Assembly (NCBI RefSeq): GCF_015354575.1 | Contig: NZ_JACAFQ010000007.1 | Coordinates: 107,915 to 171,914, forward strand | Length of the DNA: 64,000 bases | Reading direction: 5' to 3' | Origin: Pseudomonas sp. UFMG81 | GTDB lineage: Bacteria > Pseudomonadota > Gammaproteobacteria > Pseudomonadales > Pseudomonadaceae | Shown here: positions 34,947 to 46,193 of the stretch, piece after piece | How the letters are laid out: each line of letters opens with the position of its first letter | Position numbering within the stretch: position 1 is the first letter of the stretch | The notes under the pieces: generated by a model | Told to the model about the DNA's origin: nothing | Database searches by the model: none | What the model saw: the letters and a program-made list of their open reading frames with translations, nothing else | Position numbers and translations under genes: made by a program

Positions 34947-37900
34947 ATGGAACGTCTGACCCGCGTTCTGGGCGCCTTGACCCGCTGGGGGTTGGCAATC
35001 TGCGCCCTGCTGGCGGTGCTGGTGGCGCTGTATGTCAGCCTCGGTCGGCAACTGATACCACTGGTCGCCGAATACCGTGCGGATGTCGAGCTCAAGGCCG
35101 AACAGGCCTTGGGCTTGCCTGTGCATGTCGGAGCACTGGAGGGGCGCTGGAGCGGACTGGCCCCGGTGCTGCGGGTACGTGACCTGCAACTGGGCGAGGG
35201 CGCGGACGCGCTGCGCCTGGACGAGGTCAAGCTGGTGCCGGACCTGTGGGCCAGCCTCAAGGCCCGTGAAGTGCGGCTGGCCCGGGTGCAACTGGGTGGC
35301 CTGCAACTGATCCTGCGTGAGGACGAGCAAGGCGCCTGGGCGCTCGAAGGCCTGCCACACCAGGATGACGCCCCATTCGACCCGGCCGAGGCACTCAAGC
35401 GCCTGCGCCAGCTGGGGCGTGTCGACCTGTTCGACAGCCAGGTCACGTTGCACCCCTGGCAGCGCGAACCCCTCACGCTCACCTACGTCAGCCTCGGTTT
35501 GCAGGCCGGCGCCTCGCGCCAGAGCCTCGACCTGCGCGCCACCTTGCCCGATGGCCAGCCGCTTGCAGTAAAGCTGCGCACCCAGGCCACGGCCAAGGCC
35601 TGGCGTGACGGGCGCATCGAAGCCTACCTCAGCCTGCCGCAGAGCGATTGGGCGCGCTGGTTGCCACCGCGCCTGCTGGGCCAATGGCAGGCCAGCACGC
35701 TGCGTGCCGGTGGCGAGTTGTGGATCGACTGGAGCCAGGGCCAGTTGCAGCGGGCCGTGGCACGCTTGAACGCACCGCAGCTCAAGGGCGCCTACAGCAC
35801 ACGCAAGGCCGTCACCCTCGAAAACCTGGCCCTGGCGGCCTGGTTCCAGCGCAAGGACGAAGGTTTCGATGTGGTGCTCGACTCGCTCGCCACGAACATC
35901 GGCAAGACCCGCTGGGAGTCGCACCTGCAACTGGCGCAGCGCGCAGGCCAGACCCCCGCCGAAGAATCCTGGCAGGTCCAGGCCGACCGCCTGGATTTGA
36001 CCCCGTTGACGCCGCTGATCGAAGCCCTCGCCCCCCTGCCGGAGCCGGCAATGGCCGCAGTCGATGCCCTCAAGGTGACCGGTGCGCTGCGCAATGTGCG
36101 CCTGGACATCCGGCCCAAGGCCGAAGGCGACCAGCGCGTGCAGTTCGCCGCCAACCTGGAGAAGGTCGGTTTCGACGCCTACCACGGTGCACCGGCGGCC
36201 GGTAACGTCAGCGGCGCCATCAGCGGTGACCTGGGCCAGGGCGAACTGCGCCTGGATACCGATGCGTTCATGCTGCACCTGTACCCGATCTTCGCCAAAC
36301 CCTGGCACTACCAGAAAGCCAATGCGCGCCTGACCTGGACGCTCGACAAGGAAGGCTTCACGCTTATCGCGCCGTACATCAAGGTGCTGGGCGAGGAGGG
36401 CAAGATCGCTGCCGACTTCCTGATCCGCCTGTGGTTCGAGGAAGGCCGTGAAGACTACATGGACCTGCGCGTCGGCCTGACCGAGGGCGATGGCCGCTAC
36501 ACCGCCAAGTACCTGCCTGAAGTGCTCAGCCCGGCATTGGACGAGTGGCTGCGCAGCGCCATCGTCAAGGGCAACGTCGACGAGGGCTATTTTCAGTACC
36601 AGGGCTCGCTCAACCATGGCGCGCCGCCCCATGCCCGCGACATCAGCCTGTTCTTCAAGGTGCATGACGCCGCGCTGGACTTCCAGCCAGGCTGGCCGCA
36701 GGTGCAGCAGGTCGAGGGCGATGTCTATATCGAGGACACCGGGGTGCGCATCAAGGCCCGCAAAGGCCTGCTGCTCGATACCCGGGTCACGGATGTCAAC
36801 GTGAACATTCCCCATGTCGAGGGTGACCAGCACAGCCACCTGCACCTGGATGGCGATTTCGACGGCAGCCTTGGCGATGGCCTGAAGATCCTCAAGGAGG
36901 CGCCGATCGGTACCGGGGCGATCTTCGCCGGCTGGGAAGGCGCAGGCCCGCTCAAGGGCAAGGTCAAGCTGGACATCCCGCTGGCCCATGGGCAGCGGCC
37001 CAAGGTGCTGGTGGACTTCGCCACCGCCGACGCGACGTTGAAAGTCGCGCCGCCAACGCTTGAGCTGAAGCGGCTCAAAGGTGATTTCAGCTTCGATTTC
37101 GACAAAGGCCTGAGTGGCAAGGGCATTACCTTGCAGGCATTCGGCAAACCGGTCACTGCGCAAATCGCCGCCGAAGGCAAGGGTGGGCAGATCCAGAGCC
37201 GCATCAGCGCCAGTGGCGTGGTGGGGCTCAAGGCCCTGACCGACTGGCTGCAGTTCCAGCAGGCGCTGCCGGCCTCCGGCGAGCTGCCCTACCAATTGCA
37301 GGTCATGCTGGGTAGCCAGGACAACCGGCTGACGGTCGAGTCCTCGCTACAGGGGTTGGTCATCGACTTGCCGGCACCCTTCGGCAAGGCGGCGGCGGAC
37401 GCCCGCGACAGCCGCTTCAGCCTGACCCTGCAAGGGCCGGAGCGGCGTATCGACGCCCGCTACGCCGACCTTGCCCGCTTTGCCTACGCCGCGCCCGCCG
37501 ACAAGTTGGCCCAGGGCCGTGGCGAGCTGTTGCTGGGCACTGGCGAGGCCAACCCGCCGGCCAGTCAGGGCCTGCGCGTGCGGGGGCGACTCGACACACT
37601 GGACCTGGCCCCCTGGCAGCAGCAGATGGACCGTCTTGGCGGCCAGGACCCTGGCGGCAACGCGCGGCAGAGCCTGCTGGGCGTCGACTTGAGCATCGGC
37701 CAACTGAAGGCCTTCGGCATGGACCTCAACCAGGCGGTGGTACGCCTGGCGCGAGGCGGCCCGGCCTGGGACCTGCGCCTGGACAGCAAAGAGGTCATCG
37801 GCAATGCGCGCATTCCCGATGCCAAGGGCGCGCCCATGAACATCCGCCTGCAGACCCTGCGCCTGCCGCCCGCCAACCCCAACGAAAGCCAGCCGGAGAA

Positions 37901-38756
37901 CGCCCCCGACCCACTGGCTGATGTCGATCCGCGCCGGGTGCCGGCGCTGGACCTGACCATCGACAAGCTGTATCGCGGTGACGATCTGTTCGGCAATGTC
38001 GCCCTCAAGTTGCGCCAGACCCCGCGCGGCATGGCCATGGAAGATATCGACCTCGACCTCAAGGGCCTGCGCATCGATGGCAGCGGTGGCTGGGAAGGCG
38101 CGCCCGGCAGCGCTTCGAGCTGGTACAAGGGCCGCCTGGACGGCAAGAACCTGGCCGATGTGCTCAAGGCCTGGGGCTTCGCGCCATCGGCCACCAGCCG
38201 TGACTTCCGCATGGATGTGGACGGGCGCTGGCCGGGCTCGCCGGCCTGGGTCAGCCTCAACCGCTTCTCCGGCAGCCTCGATGCCGCCCTGCGCTCCGGG
38301 CAGTTCGTCGAAGTCGAGGGTAGCGCCCAGGCCCTGCGGGTGTTCGGCCTGCTCAACTTCAACTCGATCGGCCGCCGCCTGCGCCTGGACTTCTCCGACC
38401 TGTTCAGCAAGGGCCTGGCCTACGACCGGGTCAAGGGCCTGCTGGTGGCCAGCGAGGGGGTGTACGTGACGCGTGAACCGATCACCGTCACCGGGCCGTC
38501 GAGCAACTTCGAGCTCGACGGCACCCTGGACCTGGTGCGTGATCGGGTCGATGCCAACCTGCAGGTCACCCTACCCGTGACCAATAACCTGCCGCTGGCG
38601 GCGCTGATCGTCGGTGCGCCGGCGGTGGGCGGCGCGTTGTTCCTGGTCGATCGCCTGATCGGTGACCGTGTATCGCGCTTCGCCAGTGTGCACTATCGGG
38701 TCGAAGGGCCGGTCAAAGAGCCTAAAATCACTTTTGTGAAACCTTTTGATAAGTAA
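34947..38756 (+). CDS. yhdP: YhdP-family giant AsmA-like envelope protein
   Basis: About 1269 residues from the ATG at 34947 (GGAGG 9 bp upstream; the TTG at 34941 is too close). One N-terminal membrane anchor (about 13-33) is followed by a long periplasmic region with DUF3971/AsmA2-type repeats of beta-strands. The C-terminus ends with AALIVGAPAVGGALFLVDRL. In E. coli, YhdP works with TamB and YdbH to carry phospholipids from inner to outer membrane. Co-oriented with rng upstream and nitrilase/tldD downstream, as in many gammaproteobacteria. Confidence 0.92.
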   Translation: MERLTRVLGALTRWGLAICALLAVLVALYVSLGRQLIPLVAEYRADVELKAEQALGLPVHVGALEGRWSGLAPVLRVRDLQLGEGADALRLDEVKLVPDLWASLKAREVRLARVQLGGLQLILREDEQGAWALEGLPHQDDAPFDPAEALKRLRQLGRVDLFDSQVTLHPWQREPLTLTYVSLGLQAGASRQSLDLRATLPDGQPLAVKLRTQATAKAWRDGRIEAYLSLPQSDWARWLPPRLLGQWQASTLRAGGELWIDWSQGQLQRAVARLNAPQLKGAYSTRKAVTLENLALAAWFQRKDEGFDVVLDSLATNIGKTRWESHLQLAQRAGQTPAEESWQVQADRLDLTPLTPLIEALAPLPEPAMAAVDALKVTGALRNVRLDIRPKAEGDQRVQFAANLEKVGFDAYHGAPAAGNVSGAISGDLGQGELRLDTDAFMLHLYPIFAKPWHYQKANARLTWTLDKEGFTLIAPYIKVLGEEGKIAADFLIRLWFEEGREDYMDLRVGLTEGDGRYTAKYLPEVLSPALDEWLRSAIVKGNVDEGYFQYQGSLNHGAPPHARDISLFFKVHDAALDFQPGWPQVQQVEGDVYIEDTGVRIKARKGLLLDTRVTDVNVNIPHVEGDQHSHLHLDGDFDGSLGDGLKILKEAPIGTGAIFAGWEGAGPLKGKVKLDIPLAHGQRPKVLVDFATADATLKVAPPTLELKRLKGDFSFDFDKGLSGKGITLQAFGKPVTAQIAAEGKGGQIQSRISASGVVGLKALTDWLQFQQALPASGELPYQLQVMLGSQDNRLTVESSLQGLVIDLPAPFGKAAADARDSRFSLTLQGPERRIDARYADLARFAYAAPADKLAQGRGELLLGTGEANPPASQGLRVRGRLDTLDLAPWQQQMDRLGGQDPGGNARQSLLGVDLSIGQLKAFGMDLNQAVVRLARGGPAWDLRLDSKEVIGNARIPDAKGAPMNIRLQTLRLPPANPNESQPENAPDPLADVDPRRVPALDLTIDKLYRGDDLFGNVALKLRQTPRGMAMEDIDLDLKGLRIDGSGGWEGAPGSASSWYKGRLDGKNLADVLKAWGFAPSATSRDFRMDVDGRWPGSPAWVSLNRFSGSLDAALRSGQFVEVEGSAQALRVFGLLNFNSIGRRLRLDFSDLFSKGLAYDRVKGLLVASEGVYVTREPITVTGPSSNFELDGTLDLVRDRVDANLQVTLPVTNNLPLAALIVGAPAVGGALFLVDRLIGDRVSRFASVHYRVEGPVKEPKITFVKPFDK

Positions 38757-38768
38757 CCCGGGGGCAGG

Positions 38769-39620
38769 ATGACAGTTGCGGTGATCCAGATGGTCAGCCA
38801 GGACGATGTGCTGGCCAACCTGCAACGTGCCAGGGCGCTGCTGGAGCAGGCCGCCGCAGGCGGCGCGCGGCTGGCCGTGTTGCCGGAGAACTTCGCCGCC
38901 ATGGGCCGGCGCGACGCCGCCGCCCTCGGCCGCGCCGAGGCGCTGGGCGAGGGGCCGATTCTGCCCTGGTTGAAACAGGCCGCTCGCGACCTCAGGTTAT
39001 GGATTGTCGCCGGCACCTTGCCGTTGCCGCCGGTCGGCCAGCCGGGCATGAAAGCCCATGCCTGCTCGTTGTTGATCGACGAACACGGCGAGTTCGCCGC
39101 ACGCTACGACAAGCTGCACCTGTTCGACGTGGACGTGGCCGACAACCGTGGCCGTTATCGCGAGTCTGACGACTATGCCCATGGCAGCCAGGTGGTGGTG
39201 GCCGATACACCGGTGGGGCGCCTGGGTTTGACGGTGTGCTACGACCTGCGTTTCCCCGAGCTGTACAGCGCCTTGCGCGCAGCCGGGGCCGAGCTGATCA
39301 GCGCGCCGGCGGCGTTCACTGCGGTGACGGGTGCTGCGCACTGGGAAGTGCTGATTCGTGCGCGGGCCATCGAAACCCAATGCTATGTGTTGGCTGCCGC
39401 CCAGGGTGGCGTGCATCCAGGGCCGCGGGAAACCCATGGCCAGGCGGCGATCATCGACCCCTGGGGGCGGATCGTTGCGCAACAGGCGCGGGGCGAAGCG
39501 GTATTGCTCGCCACCCGCGACAGTGAAGAACAGGCGTCCATCCGGGCGCGCATGCCGGTGGTCAGCCACCGGCGCTTTTTCTCGCAGGACGCCTTGCGGC
39601 CTGCGCACACCTCGGAGTGA
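38769..39620 (+). CDS. carbon-nitrogen hydrolase (nitrilase superfamily, Nit/NitFhit-type)
   Basis: 283 residues. The Glu-Lys-Cys triad is visible: Glu in LPENFAAMG (about 39), Lys in [11 protein letters not shown] (about 113) and Cys in [12 protein letters not shown] (about 157). Related proteins act as deaminated-glutathione amidases that repair a side product of transaminases. The end overlaps the tldD start region by several bases (stop at 39618-39620). The specific substrate is inferred from the subfamily. Confidence 0.9.
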   Translation: MTVAVIQMVSQDDVLANLQRARALLEQAAAGGARLAVLPENFAAMGRRDAAALGRAEALGEGPILPWLKQAARDLRLWIVAGTLPLPPVGQPGMKAHACSLLIDEHGEFAARYDKLHLFDVDVADNRGRYRESDDYAHGSQVVVADTPVGRLGLTVCYDLRFPELYSALRAAGAELISAPAAFTAVTGAAHWEVLIRARAIETQCYVLAAAQGGVHPGPRETHGQAAIIDPWGRIVAQQARGEAVLLATRDSEEQASIRARMPVVSHRRFFSQDALRPAHTSE

Positions 39621-39622
39621 CT

Positions 39623-41062
39623 ATGAGCCAGATGTTTTCCACCGTCAGTGAGCAGCTCCTGGCCCCGGGCGGGTTGACCCTCGACAGCCTGCAGGCGGTG
39701 CTGGGCGAGGTGGCCGGGCCCGGCATCGATGCCGCCGACCTGTACTTCCAGGGCCAGATCTCGGAAACCTGGGCGCTGGAAGACGGCATCGTCAAGGAAG
39801 GCAGTTTCAACCTCGACCAGGGCGTGGGCGTACGTGCCCAGTCCGGCGAGAAGACCGGCTTCGCCTACAGCAACGCGATCAATCTCGAAGCGCTGACCTC
39901 GGCCGCCCGTGCCGCGCGGTCGATCTCCCGCGCCGGCCAGGAAGGCAAGGTACAGGCCTTCCGCAGCCAGGATGTGACCGCGCTGTACGCGCATGACAAC
40001 CCGCTGGATGTGCTCAGCCGCGCCGAGAAGGTCGAGCTGCTCAAGCGTGTCGATGCCGCGACCCGCGCCCTCGACCCGCGTATCCAGCAGGTCAGCGTGA
40101 GCATGGCGGGTGTCTGGGAGCGCATCCTGGTCGCCGCCACCGATGGCAGCCTGGCTGCCGATGTACGGCCGCTGGTGCGTTTCAACGTCAGTGTCATCGT
40201 CGAGCAGAACGGCCGCCGCGAGCGGGGCGGGCAGGGCGGTGGCGGGCGTACCGACTACCGCTACTTCACCGAAGAGCGGGTCATGGGCTATGCCCGTGAA
40301 GCGCTGCGCCAGGCGCTGGTCAACCTCGAGGCGATCCCCGCACCGGCTGGCACGCTGCCGGTGGTGCTGGGTCCGGGTTGGTCCGGTGTGCTGCTGCACG
40401 AGGCGGTGGGCCACGGCCTGGAGGGTGACTTCAACCGCAAGGGCAGCTCGGCGTTCAGTGGCCGTATCGGCGAACAAGTGGCTTCGAAGCTGTGCACCAT
40501 CGTCGACGACGGCACGCTCGAAGGGCGCCGTGGTTCGCTCAGCGTCGATGACGAAGGCACCCCGACCGAGTGCACCACGCTGATCGAAAACGGCATCCTG
40601 AGGGGTTACATGCAGGACAAGCTCAACGCCCGCCTGATGGGCATGGCGGTCACCGGCAACGGCCGGCGCGAGTCCTACGCCCACCTGCCAATGCCGCGCA
40701 TGACCAATACCTACATGCGCGCCGGCGACAGCGACCCGCAGGAAATCATCGCCTCGGTGAAGAAGGGCATCTATTGCGCCAACCTTGGCGGTGGCCAGGT
40801 GGACATCACCAGCGGCAAGTTCGTGTTCTCCACCAGCGAGGCGTACTTGATCGAAGACGGCAAGATCACCGCACCGGTCAAGGGCGCAACGTTGATTGGC
40901 AATGGTCCGGAGGCGATGAGCCGGGTGTCGATGGTCGGCAACGACCTGGCGCTGGACAGCGGCGTGGGTACGTGCGGCAAGGATGGGCAATCGGTGCCGG
41001 TGGGCGTTGGCCAGCCGACGCTGAAGCTGGATGCGATTACGGTAGGTGGTACCGGCGCGTGA
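39623..41062 (+). CDS. tldD: metalloprotease TldD
   Basis: 479 residues from the ATG at 39623, with GGAG ending 5 bp upstream inside the previous stop region. The zinc motif HEAVGH is at about 258-263, the feature that separates TldD from its partner. With TldE (PmbA, also in this window) it forms a heterodimeric protease that degrades unfolded peptides, processes microcin B17 and degrades CcdA antitoxin. Followed by a REP pair that probably ends the transcript. Confidence 0.96.
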   Translation: MSQMFSTVSEQLLAPGGLTLDSLQAVLGEVAGPGIDAADLYFQGQISETWALEDGIVKEGSFNLDQGVGVRAQSGEKTGFAYSNAINLEALTSAARAARSISRAGQEGKVQAFRSQDVTALYAHDNPLDVLSRAEKVELLKRVDAATRALDPRIQQVSVSMAGVWERILVAATDGSLAADVRPLVRFNVSVIVEQNGRRERGGQGGGGRTDYRYFTEERVMGYAREALRQALVNLEAIPAPAGTLPVVLGPGWSGVLLHEAVGHGLEGDFNRKGSSAFSGRIGEQVASKLCTIVDDGTLEGRRGSLSVDDEGTPTECTTLIENGILRGYMQDKLNARLMGMAVTGNGRRESYAHLPMPRMTNTYMRAGDSDPQEIIASVKKGIYCANLGGGQVDITSGKFVFSTSEAYLIEDGKITAPVKGATLIGNGPEAMSRVSMVGNDLALDSGVGTCGKDGQSVPVGVGQPTLKLDAITVGGTGA

Positions 41063-41068
41063 TCAACG

Positions 41069-41135
41069 ATCGCGGGGCAAGCCCGCTCCCACACACGCCG
41101 GCAAAGGCGATGTGGGAGCGGGCCTGCCCCGCGAT
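41069..41135. repeat. inverted REP pair between tldD and yjgA
   Basis: Arms 41069-41093 and 41111-41135 (atcgcggggcaagcccgctc plus ccaca) are inverse complements with one mismatch. It sits between convergent genes and may terminate both. Confidence 0.8.
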
Positions 41136-41139
41136 GGCT

Positions 41140-41661
41140 TCAACGCAATCCGCGCTGGACCTCGTCGAGGTCGCGGATGTACTTGAACACCTTGCGCATG
41201 GCGGCAGGCGGCTTGTTCCGCGCCTTTTCGTGCTGGGCATGACGGATCAGCGAGCGCAGGTGCTGGCGGTCGGTGTCGGGGTATTCGTTGACGAAGCGCT
41301 CGAGGTCTTCGTCGTTACCGTCGATCAGGCGATCGCGCCAGCGCTCCAGGTTGTGGAAGCGCTCGTTGTACTGGCGGGTCGAGCTGTCGATCTGTTCGAG
41401 CACGGCATGAATGGCGTCCAGGTCCTGTACGCGCATCAGCTTGCCGACGAACGACATGTGGCGTTTGCGGGCGCCATGGGCGGTGTGCTTGCTGGCCTCG
41501 TCGAGTGCCTTGCGCAGCTCGTCGGTCAGGGGCAGGCGGGCCAGGGTGTCGGCCTTGAGGGTGGTGAGGCGTTCACCGAGTTCGACCAGCGCATGCAGCT
41601 CGCGCTTGATCTGGGTTTTGCTTTTTTCGCCATCGAAGGCGTCGTCGTAAGAATCAACCAT
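41140..41661 (-). CDS. yjgA: ribosome biogenesis factor YjgA (DarP)
   Basis: 173 residues from the ATG at 41661 ([20 protein letters not shown]). The longer frame to 41739 overlaps the pmbA promoter and is not conserved in style. The all-helical, charged DUF615 sequence ([36 protein letters not shown]) is characteristic. YjgA/DarP associates with the large ribosomal subunit and helps late 50S assembly. It is divergent from pmbA, with 110 bp between, as in E. coli. Confidence 0.93.
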   Translation of the reverse strand: MVDSYDDAFDGEKSKTQIKRELHALVELGERLTTLKADTLARLPLTDELRKALDEASKHTAHGARKRHMSFVGKLMRVQDLDAIHAVLEQIDSSTRQYNERFHNLERWRDRLIDGNDEDLERFVNEYPDTDRQHLRSLIRHAQHEKARNKPPAAMRKVFKYIRDLDEVQRGLR

Positions 41662-41771
41662 GGGGGCCGTCCGCAAGAAATCGCCGCCATGATAACCAGT
41701 CGGGGGCCGCTTGTCCGGCCCGGTCGTAGAATGACCCAAGCCGTACGCAGAATTTTTGAGTGGAGAGAACC

Positions 41772-43118
41772 ATGAGTGCAGTCCAGAGCGTAGGCCCCAA
41801 GGACCTGCCGGCGTTGCAGGAACAGGTCGAGGCGATCGTCGCCGAAGCGCGCCGGCAGGGCGCCAGTGCCTGCGAAGTGGCGGTGTCGCTGGAGCAGGGC
41901 CTGTCCACCACGGTGCGCCAGCGCGAGGTCGAGACCGTCGAATTCAACCGCGACCAGGGTTTCGGCATCACCCTCTACGTTGGCCAGCGCAAGGGTTCGG
42001 CCAGCACGTCGGCCAGTGGGCCTGAGGCCATCCGCGAAACCGTTGCGGCGGCCCTGGCCATCGCCAAGCACACCTCCGAAGACGAATGCTCGGGCCTGGC
42101 GGATGCTGCGCTGATGGCCCGCGAGATCCCCGACCTCGACCTGTACCACGACTGGGACATCGAGCCGGAAAAGGCCATCGAGATGGCGCTGGCCTGCGAA
42201 GCGGCAGCCTTCGATGCCGACAAGCGCATCCTCAACGCCGACGGCACCACCCTCAATACCCACCAGGGCGTGCGGGTCTATGGCAACAGCCATGGCTTCA
42301 TCGGTGGCTACGCTTCGACCCGCCACAGCCTGAGCTGCGTGATGATCGCCGAGGGTGACGGGCAGATGCAGCGCGACTACTGGTACGACGTCAATCGCCA
42401 GGGCCAGTTGCTGGCCGACCCGCGCAGCATTGGCCAGCGTGCCGCCCAGCGCGCGGCCAGCCGCCTGGGCGCACGCCCGGTGCCGACCTGCGAAGTGCCA
42501 GTGCTGTTCTCTGCCGAGCTTGCGGGTGGGCTGTTCGGCAGCTTCCTGTCGGCGATCTCCGGCGGCAACCTGTACCGCAAGTCGTCGTTCCTCGAAGGCA
42601 CCATCGGCCAGCGCCTGTTCCCCACCTGGTTGACGCTGGACGAGCGCCCGCACATTCCGCGCGCGCTGGGCAGTGCGGCATTCGATGGCGATGGCCTGGC
42701 CACCTATGCCAAGCCGTTCGTCGACAAGGGCGAGCTGGTGTCCTACATCCTGGGTACCTACTCCGGGCGCAAGTTGCAGTTGCCCAGCACCGCCAACTCG
42801 GGAGGCGTGCACAACCTGTTCGTCACCCATGGCGTGGAGGACCAGGCGGCGTTGATCCGGCGCATGGGCCGCGGTTTGCTGGTGACCGAGCTGATGGGCC
42901 ATGGCCTGAACATGGTGACGGGGGACTACTCCCGCGGCGCGGCGGGCTTCTGGGTGGAGAACGGCGAGATCCAGCATGCCGTGCAGGAGGTGACCATCGC
43001 CGGCAATATGAAGGACATGTTCCAGCAGATCGTGGCGATCGGCAGCGATATCGAGACCCGTAGCAATATCCACAGTGGCTCGGTGCTGATCGAGCGGATG
43101 ACCGTGGCGGGCAGCTGA
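41772..43118 (+). CDS. pmbA: metalloprotease subunit PmbA (TldE)
   Basis: 448 residues from the ATG at 41772, preceded by GGAG (the GTG at 41760 overlaps that site). TldD/PmbA fold without the HExxH zinc motif, as expected for the TldE half. The conserved end region reads [20 protein letters not shown] and [20 protein letters not shown]. It pairs with TldD encoded 0.7 kb upstream, separated by the opposite-strand yjgA. Confidence 0.95.
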   Translation: MSAVQSVGPKDLPALQEQVEAIVAEARRQGASACEVAVSLEQGLSTTVRQREVETVEFNRDQGFGITLYVGQRKGSASTSASGPEAIRETVAAALAIAKHTSEDECSGLADAALMAREIPDLDLYHDWDIEPEKAIEMALACEAAAFDADKRILNADGTTLNTHQGVRVYGNSHGFIGGYASTRHSLSCVMIAEGDGQMQRDYWYDVNRQGQLLADPRSIGQRAAQRAASRLGARPVPTCEVPVLFSAELAGGLFGSFLSAISGGNLYRKSSFLEGTIGQRLFPTWLTLDERPHIPRALGSAAFDGDGLATYAKPFVDKGELVSYILGTYSGRKLQLPSTANSGGVHNLFVTHGVEDQAALIRRMGRGLLVTELMGHGLNMVTGDYSRGAAGFWVENGEIQHAVQEVTIAGNMKDMFQQIVAIGSDIETRSNIHSGSVLIERMTVAGS

Positions 43119-43126
43119 TGTGCTTT

Positions 43127-43190
43127 TGTGGGAGCGGGCCTGCCCCGTGATGCGTGTCATCACCCTCGCGGGGCAAGCCCGCTCCCACAA
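43127..43190. repeat. inverted REP pair after pmbA
   Basis: gtgggagcgggcctgccccg and its near inverse cggggcaagcccgctcccac flank a short loop (about 43128-43190). Same family as the elements at 1901, 26445 and 41069. Confidence 0.8.
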
Positions 43191-43212
43191 CCCCCTGTGC
43201 TGACCATCTCCG

Positions 43213-43243
43213 ACCCGGCCCGGCCATCGCGCCGGGTTTTTAT
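43213..43243 (+). terminator. intrinsic terminator downstream of pmbA
   Basis: acccggc (43213-43219) pairs with gccgggt (43231-43237), followed directly by a T-rich run (tttttatttgctttt). Confidence 0.6.
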
Positions 43244-43261
43244 TTGCTTTTGCTCGTCTTG

Positions 43262-43302
43262 AATTGATTCTAATTATCAATTAATAATGAATATCATTAT
43301 CC
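43262..43302 (+). promoter_or_regulatory. Fur box region upstream of fagA
   Basis: 43283-43301 matches the 19-bp Fur consensus GATAATGATAATCATTATC at 16 positions. Just upstream, aattgat-N7-atcaatt (43262-43282) is a second perfect inverted repeat that may be an additional, overlapping Fur site. The AT-rich tract lies 15-50 bp before the first gene, where Fur-Fe2+ would block transcription under iron-replete conditions. Confidence 0.8.
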
Positions 43303-43314
43303 AGTCACCCGGCG

Positions 43315-43716
43315 ATGATGTTCATGAAATCCGTCCTCCACGAACTGCCCTACCTGGAAAACTGGCGCTGGCTCAGCCGGCGCATCCGCTGCGCGCTCGA
43401 ACCTGATGAGCCGCGCCTGATCGAGCACTACCTGGCTGAAGGCCGCTACCTGGTGTGCTGCACCGAAACCTCGCCCTGGACGGTGGCGCTGACCGCCTTC
43501 CGCCTGCTGCTGGATACCGCCAACGACCGCATGCTGCCCTGGCATTGGCGCTGCCTGTGCCTGGACCAGGCCTGGCGCCCGCTGCTCGACCTGCGCAACC
43601 TCGACCGCCGCGAACAGAACCAGCGCTGGCAACCCTACGCCATGCAGCTCGCCAACTGCGTGCTGCTGCCATCGATTTCTCCCGAAGAACTGATGCAAGG
43701 ACTTGACGATGAGTGA
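43315..43716 (+). CDS. fagA: FagA-family protein (Fur-associated gene A)
   Basis: 133 residues. Start uncertain among ATGs at 43315, 43318 and 43324, of which 43315 gives the longest product. Cysteine- and tryptophan-rich cytoplasmic protein (LENWRWLSRRIRC, YLVCCTETSPWTVALTAFRL, WHWRCLCLDQAW) without a known domain function. Identified by its place between a Fur box and fumC, as in P. aeruginosa fagA-fumC-orfX-sodA. It overlaps fumC by 8 bp. Function unknown, expressed on iron limitation by inference. Confidence 0.85.
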   Translation: MMFMKSVLHELPYLENWRWLSRRIRCALEPDEPRLIEHYLAEGRYLVCCTETSPWTVALTAFRLLLDTANDRMLPWHWRCLCLDQAWRPLLDLRNLDRREQNQRWQPYAMQLANCVLLPSISPEELMQGLDDE

Positions 43717-45085
43717 TACCCGTATCGAACGCGACAGCATGGGCGAACTGCAGGTGCCGGCCCAGGCCCTGTACGGTGCCCAGACCCAGCGTGCGGTCGA
43801 CAACTTCCCGGTCAGCGGCAAGCCGATGCCGGCCCAGTTCATCCGCGCCCTGCTGCTGGCCAAGGCGGCGGCGGCCAAGGCCAATGTCGAGTTGGAGCAA
43901 CTGAGCGCGGGGCAGGGCGATGCCATCGTCAAGGCGGTGCAACAGCTGCTGGCCGGCGACTTCATCCAGCACTTCCCGGTGGATGTGTTCCAGACCGGTT
44001 CCGGCACCAGTTCGAACATGAACGCCAACGAAGTCATCGCCACCCTGGCCAGCCGTGTGCTGGGCGAGCCGGTCAATGCCAACGACCATGTCAATTGTGG
44101 CCAGAGCAGCAACGACATCATCCCCACCACCATCCACGTCAGTGCCGCGCTGGCCTTGCATGAACAACTGCTGCCGGCCCTGCGCCACCTGACCCAGGTG
44201 ATCGAGGCCAAGGCCGTTGAAGTGCATCCGTTCGTGAAGACCGGCCGCACCCACTTGATGGATGCCATGCCGGTGCGCATGAGCCAGGTGCTGGGTGGCT
44301 GGGCCGCGCAGATCAAGGGTGCCCAGGCGCATATCGAAGCCACCCTGCCGAGCCTGCAAGCGCTGGCCCAGGGCGGCACGGCGGTAGGCACTGGCATCAA
44401 TGCCCACCCGCAGTTCGCGGCTGGTTTCGCCCGGCAGCTCAGCGGCCTGACCCAGGTCGAGTTCACCCCAGGTGACAACCTGTTCGCCCTGATCGGCTCG
44501 CAGGACACCGCCGTGGCCTTGTCTGGCCAGCTCAAGACCGCTGCCGTGGCCCTGATGAAGATCGCCAACGACCTGCGCTGGATGAACTCCGGTCCACTCG
44601 CCGGGCTTGGCGAAATCGAGCTGCAAGGCTTGCAGCCGGGCTCGTCGATCATGCCGGGCAAGGTCAACCCGGTCATCCCGGAAGCCACCGCCATGGTTGC
44701 GGCCCAGGTGATCGGCAACGACGCCACCATCGCCGTGGCTGGCCAGTCGGGCAACTTCGAGTTGAACGTGATGCTGCCGGTGATCGCCCGCAACCTGCTG
44801 GAGAGCATCGAGCTGATGGCCAACGTCAGCCGGCTGTTGGCGGACAAGGCCATCGCCAGCTTCAAGGTCAATGAAGGCAAGCTCAAGGAAGCGCTGTCGC
44901 GCAACCCGATCCTGGTCACCGCGCTGAACCCGATCATCGGTTACCTCAAGGCCGCCGAGATCGCCAAGACCGCCTACAAGCAGGGCCGGCCGATCATCGA
45001 CGTGGCGCTGGAGCACACCGACCTGTCGCGCGATCAGCTCGAAGCCCTGCTCGACCCGGAAAAACTCACCGCCGGCGGCATCTGA
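43709..45085 (+). CDS. fumC: class II fumarase FumC
   Basis: 458 residues from the ATG at 43709 (the upstream start at 43703 lies further inside fagA). Iron-independent fumarate hydratase of the TCA cycle. The superfamily signature GSSIMPGKVNPV is at about 311-322. The TGSGTSSNMNANEVIA and CGQSSNDIIPT segments complete the composite active site. Placing it in a Fur operon lets the cell replace iron-sulphur fumarase when iron is scarce. Confidence 0.97.
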   Translation: MSDTRIERDSMGELQVPAQALYGAQTQRAVDNFPVSGKPMPAQFIRALLLAKAAAAKANVELEQLSAGQGDAIVKAVQQLLAGDFIQHFPVDVFQTGSGTSSNMNANEVIATLASRVLGEPVNANDHVNCGQSSNDIIPTTIHVSAALALHEQLLPALRHLTQVIEAKAVEVHPFVKTGRTHLMDAMPVRMSQVLGGWAAQIKGAQAHIEATLPSLQALAQGGTAVGTGINAHPQFAAGFARQLSGLTQVEFTPGDNLFALIGSQDTAVALSGQLKTAAVALMKIANDLRWMNSGPLAGLGEIELQGLQPGSSIMPGKVNPVIPEATAMVAAQVIGNDATIAVAGQSGNFELNVMLPVIARNLLESIELMANVSRLLADKAIASFKVNEGKLKEALSRNPILVTALNPIIGYLKAAEIAKTAYKQGRPIIDVALEHTDLSRDQLEALLDPEKLTAGGI

Positions 45086-45110
45086 GCCAGGGCCGCCCAG
45101 GAGGCACGTC

Positions 45111-45569
45111 ATGCAGCACTGGAGACGCACCACGCAAACCGCTAACCAGCTGTTCGAGCAAGGGGAGCTGGTCGATGCCCGGGAACACTACCTGCAGGCG
45201 CTGGCCCTGGCCCAGGTGCTGTTCGAGCGCTGGCATGACGTCGACGAGGCGGTGGCCGCGCTGGTCATCGCCCATCACAACCTGGCCGACCTGCACCTGC
45301 GCCTGAACCAGCCGCACGAGAGCGCCGACTACCTGTGCGCCGCTCACCAGCGGCTGCTTCAGGCCAGCCAGGCGCCGCGTCTGCCTCAGGCGCTGCGCGA
45401 TGCCGCGTTGCGCCATAGCGCCCGAACCTATACCGAGCTGCTGGGGTTCATCGCCGAATACGGGCAATACCCACGCACCGAGCGCCTGCTCAATCGCCAC
45501 TCGCCAGCGTCGAGCGAGTTGCTTGTGCAGCCGGACGTTACTCAATCTCCCGCCTACGGAATTCATTGA
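45111..45569 (+). CDS. OrfX-type protein between fumC and sodA (TPR-like helices)
   Basis: 152 residues. Helical, TPR-like N-terminal half ([20 protein letters not shown], then [20 protein letters not shown]). It corresponds in place to orfX of the P. aeruginosa fagA-fumC-orfX-sodA operon. No signal peptide and no catalytic motif. It ends 1 bp before the sodA start codon, so translation is coupled. Function unknown. Confidence 0.85.
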   Translation: MQHWRRTTQTANQLFEQGELVDAREHYLQALALAQVLFERWHDVDEAVAALVIAHHNLADLHLRLNQPHESADYLCAAHQRLLQASQAPRLPQALRDAALRHSARTYTELLGFIAEYGQYPRTERLLNRHSPASSELLVQPDVTQSPAYGIH

Positions 45570-45570
45570 A

Positions 45571-46182
<612 letters not shown>

Positions 46183-46193
46183 GTCGGACCGGT

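Noticed and set aside
43262..43282. Anr/FNR box at ttgat...atcaa
   Set aside because: The half-sites are separated by 7 bp instead of the required 4.
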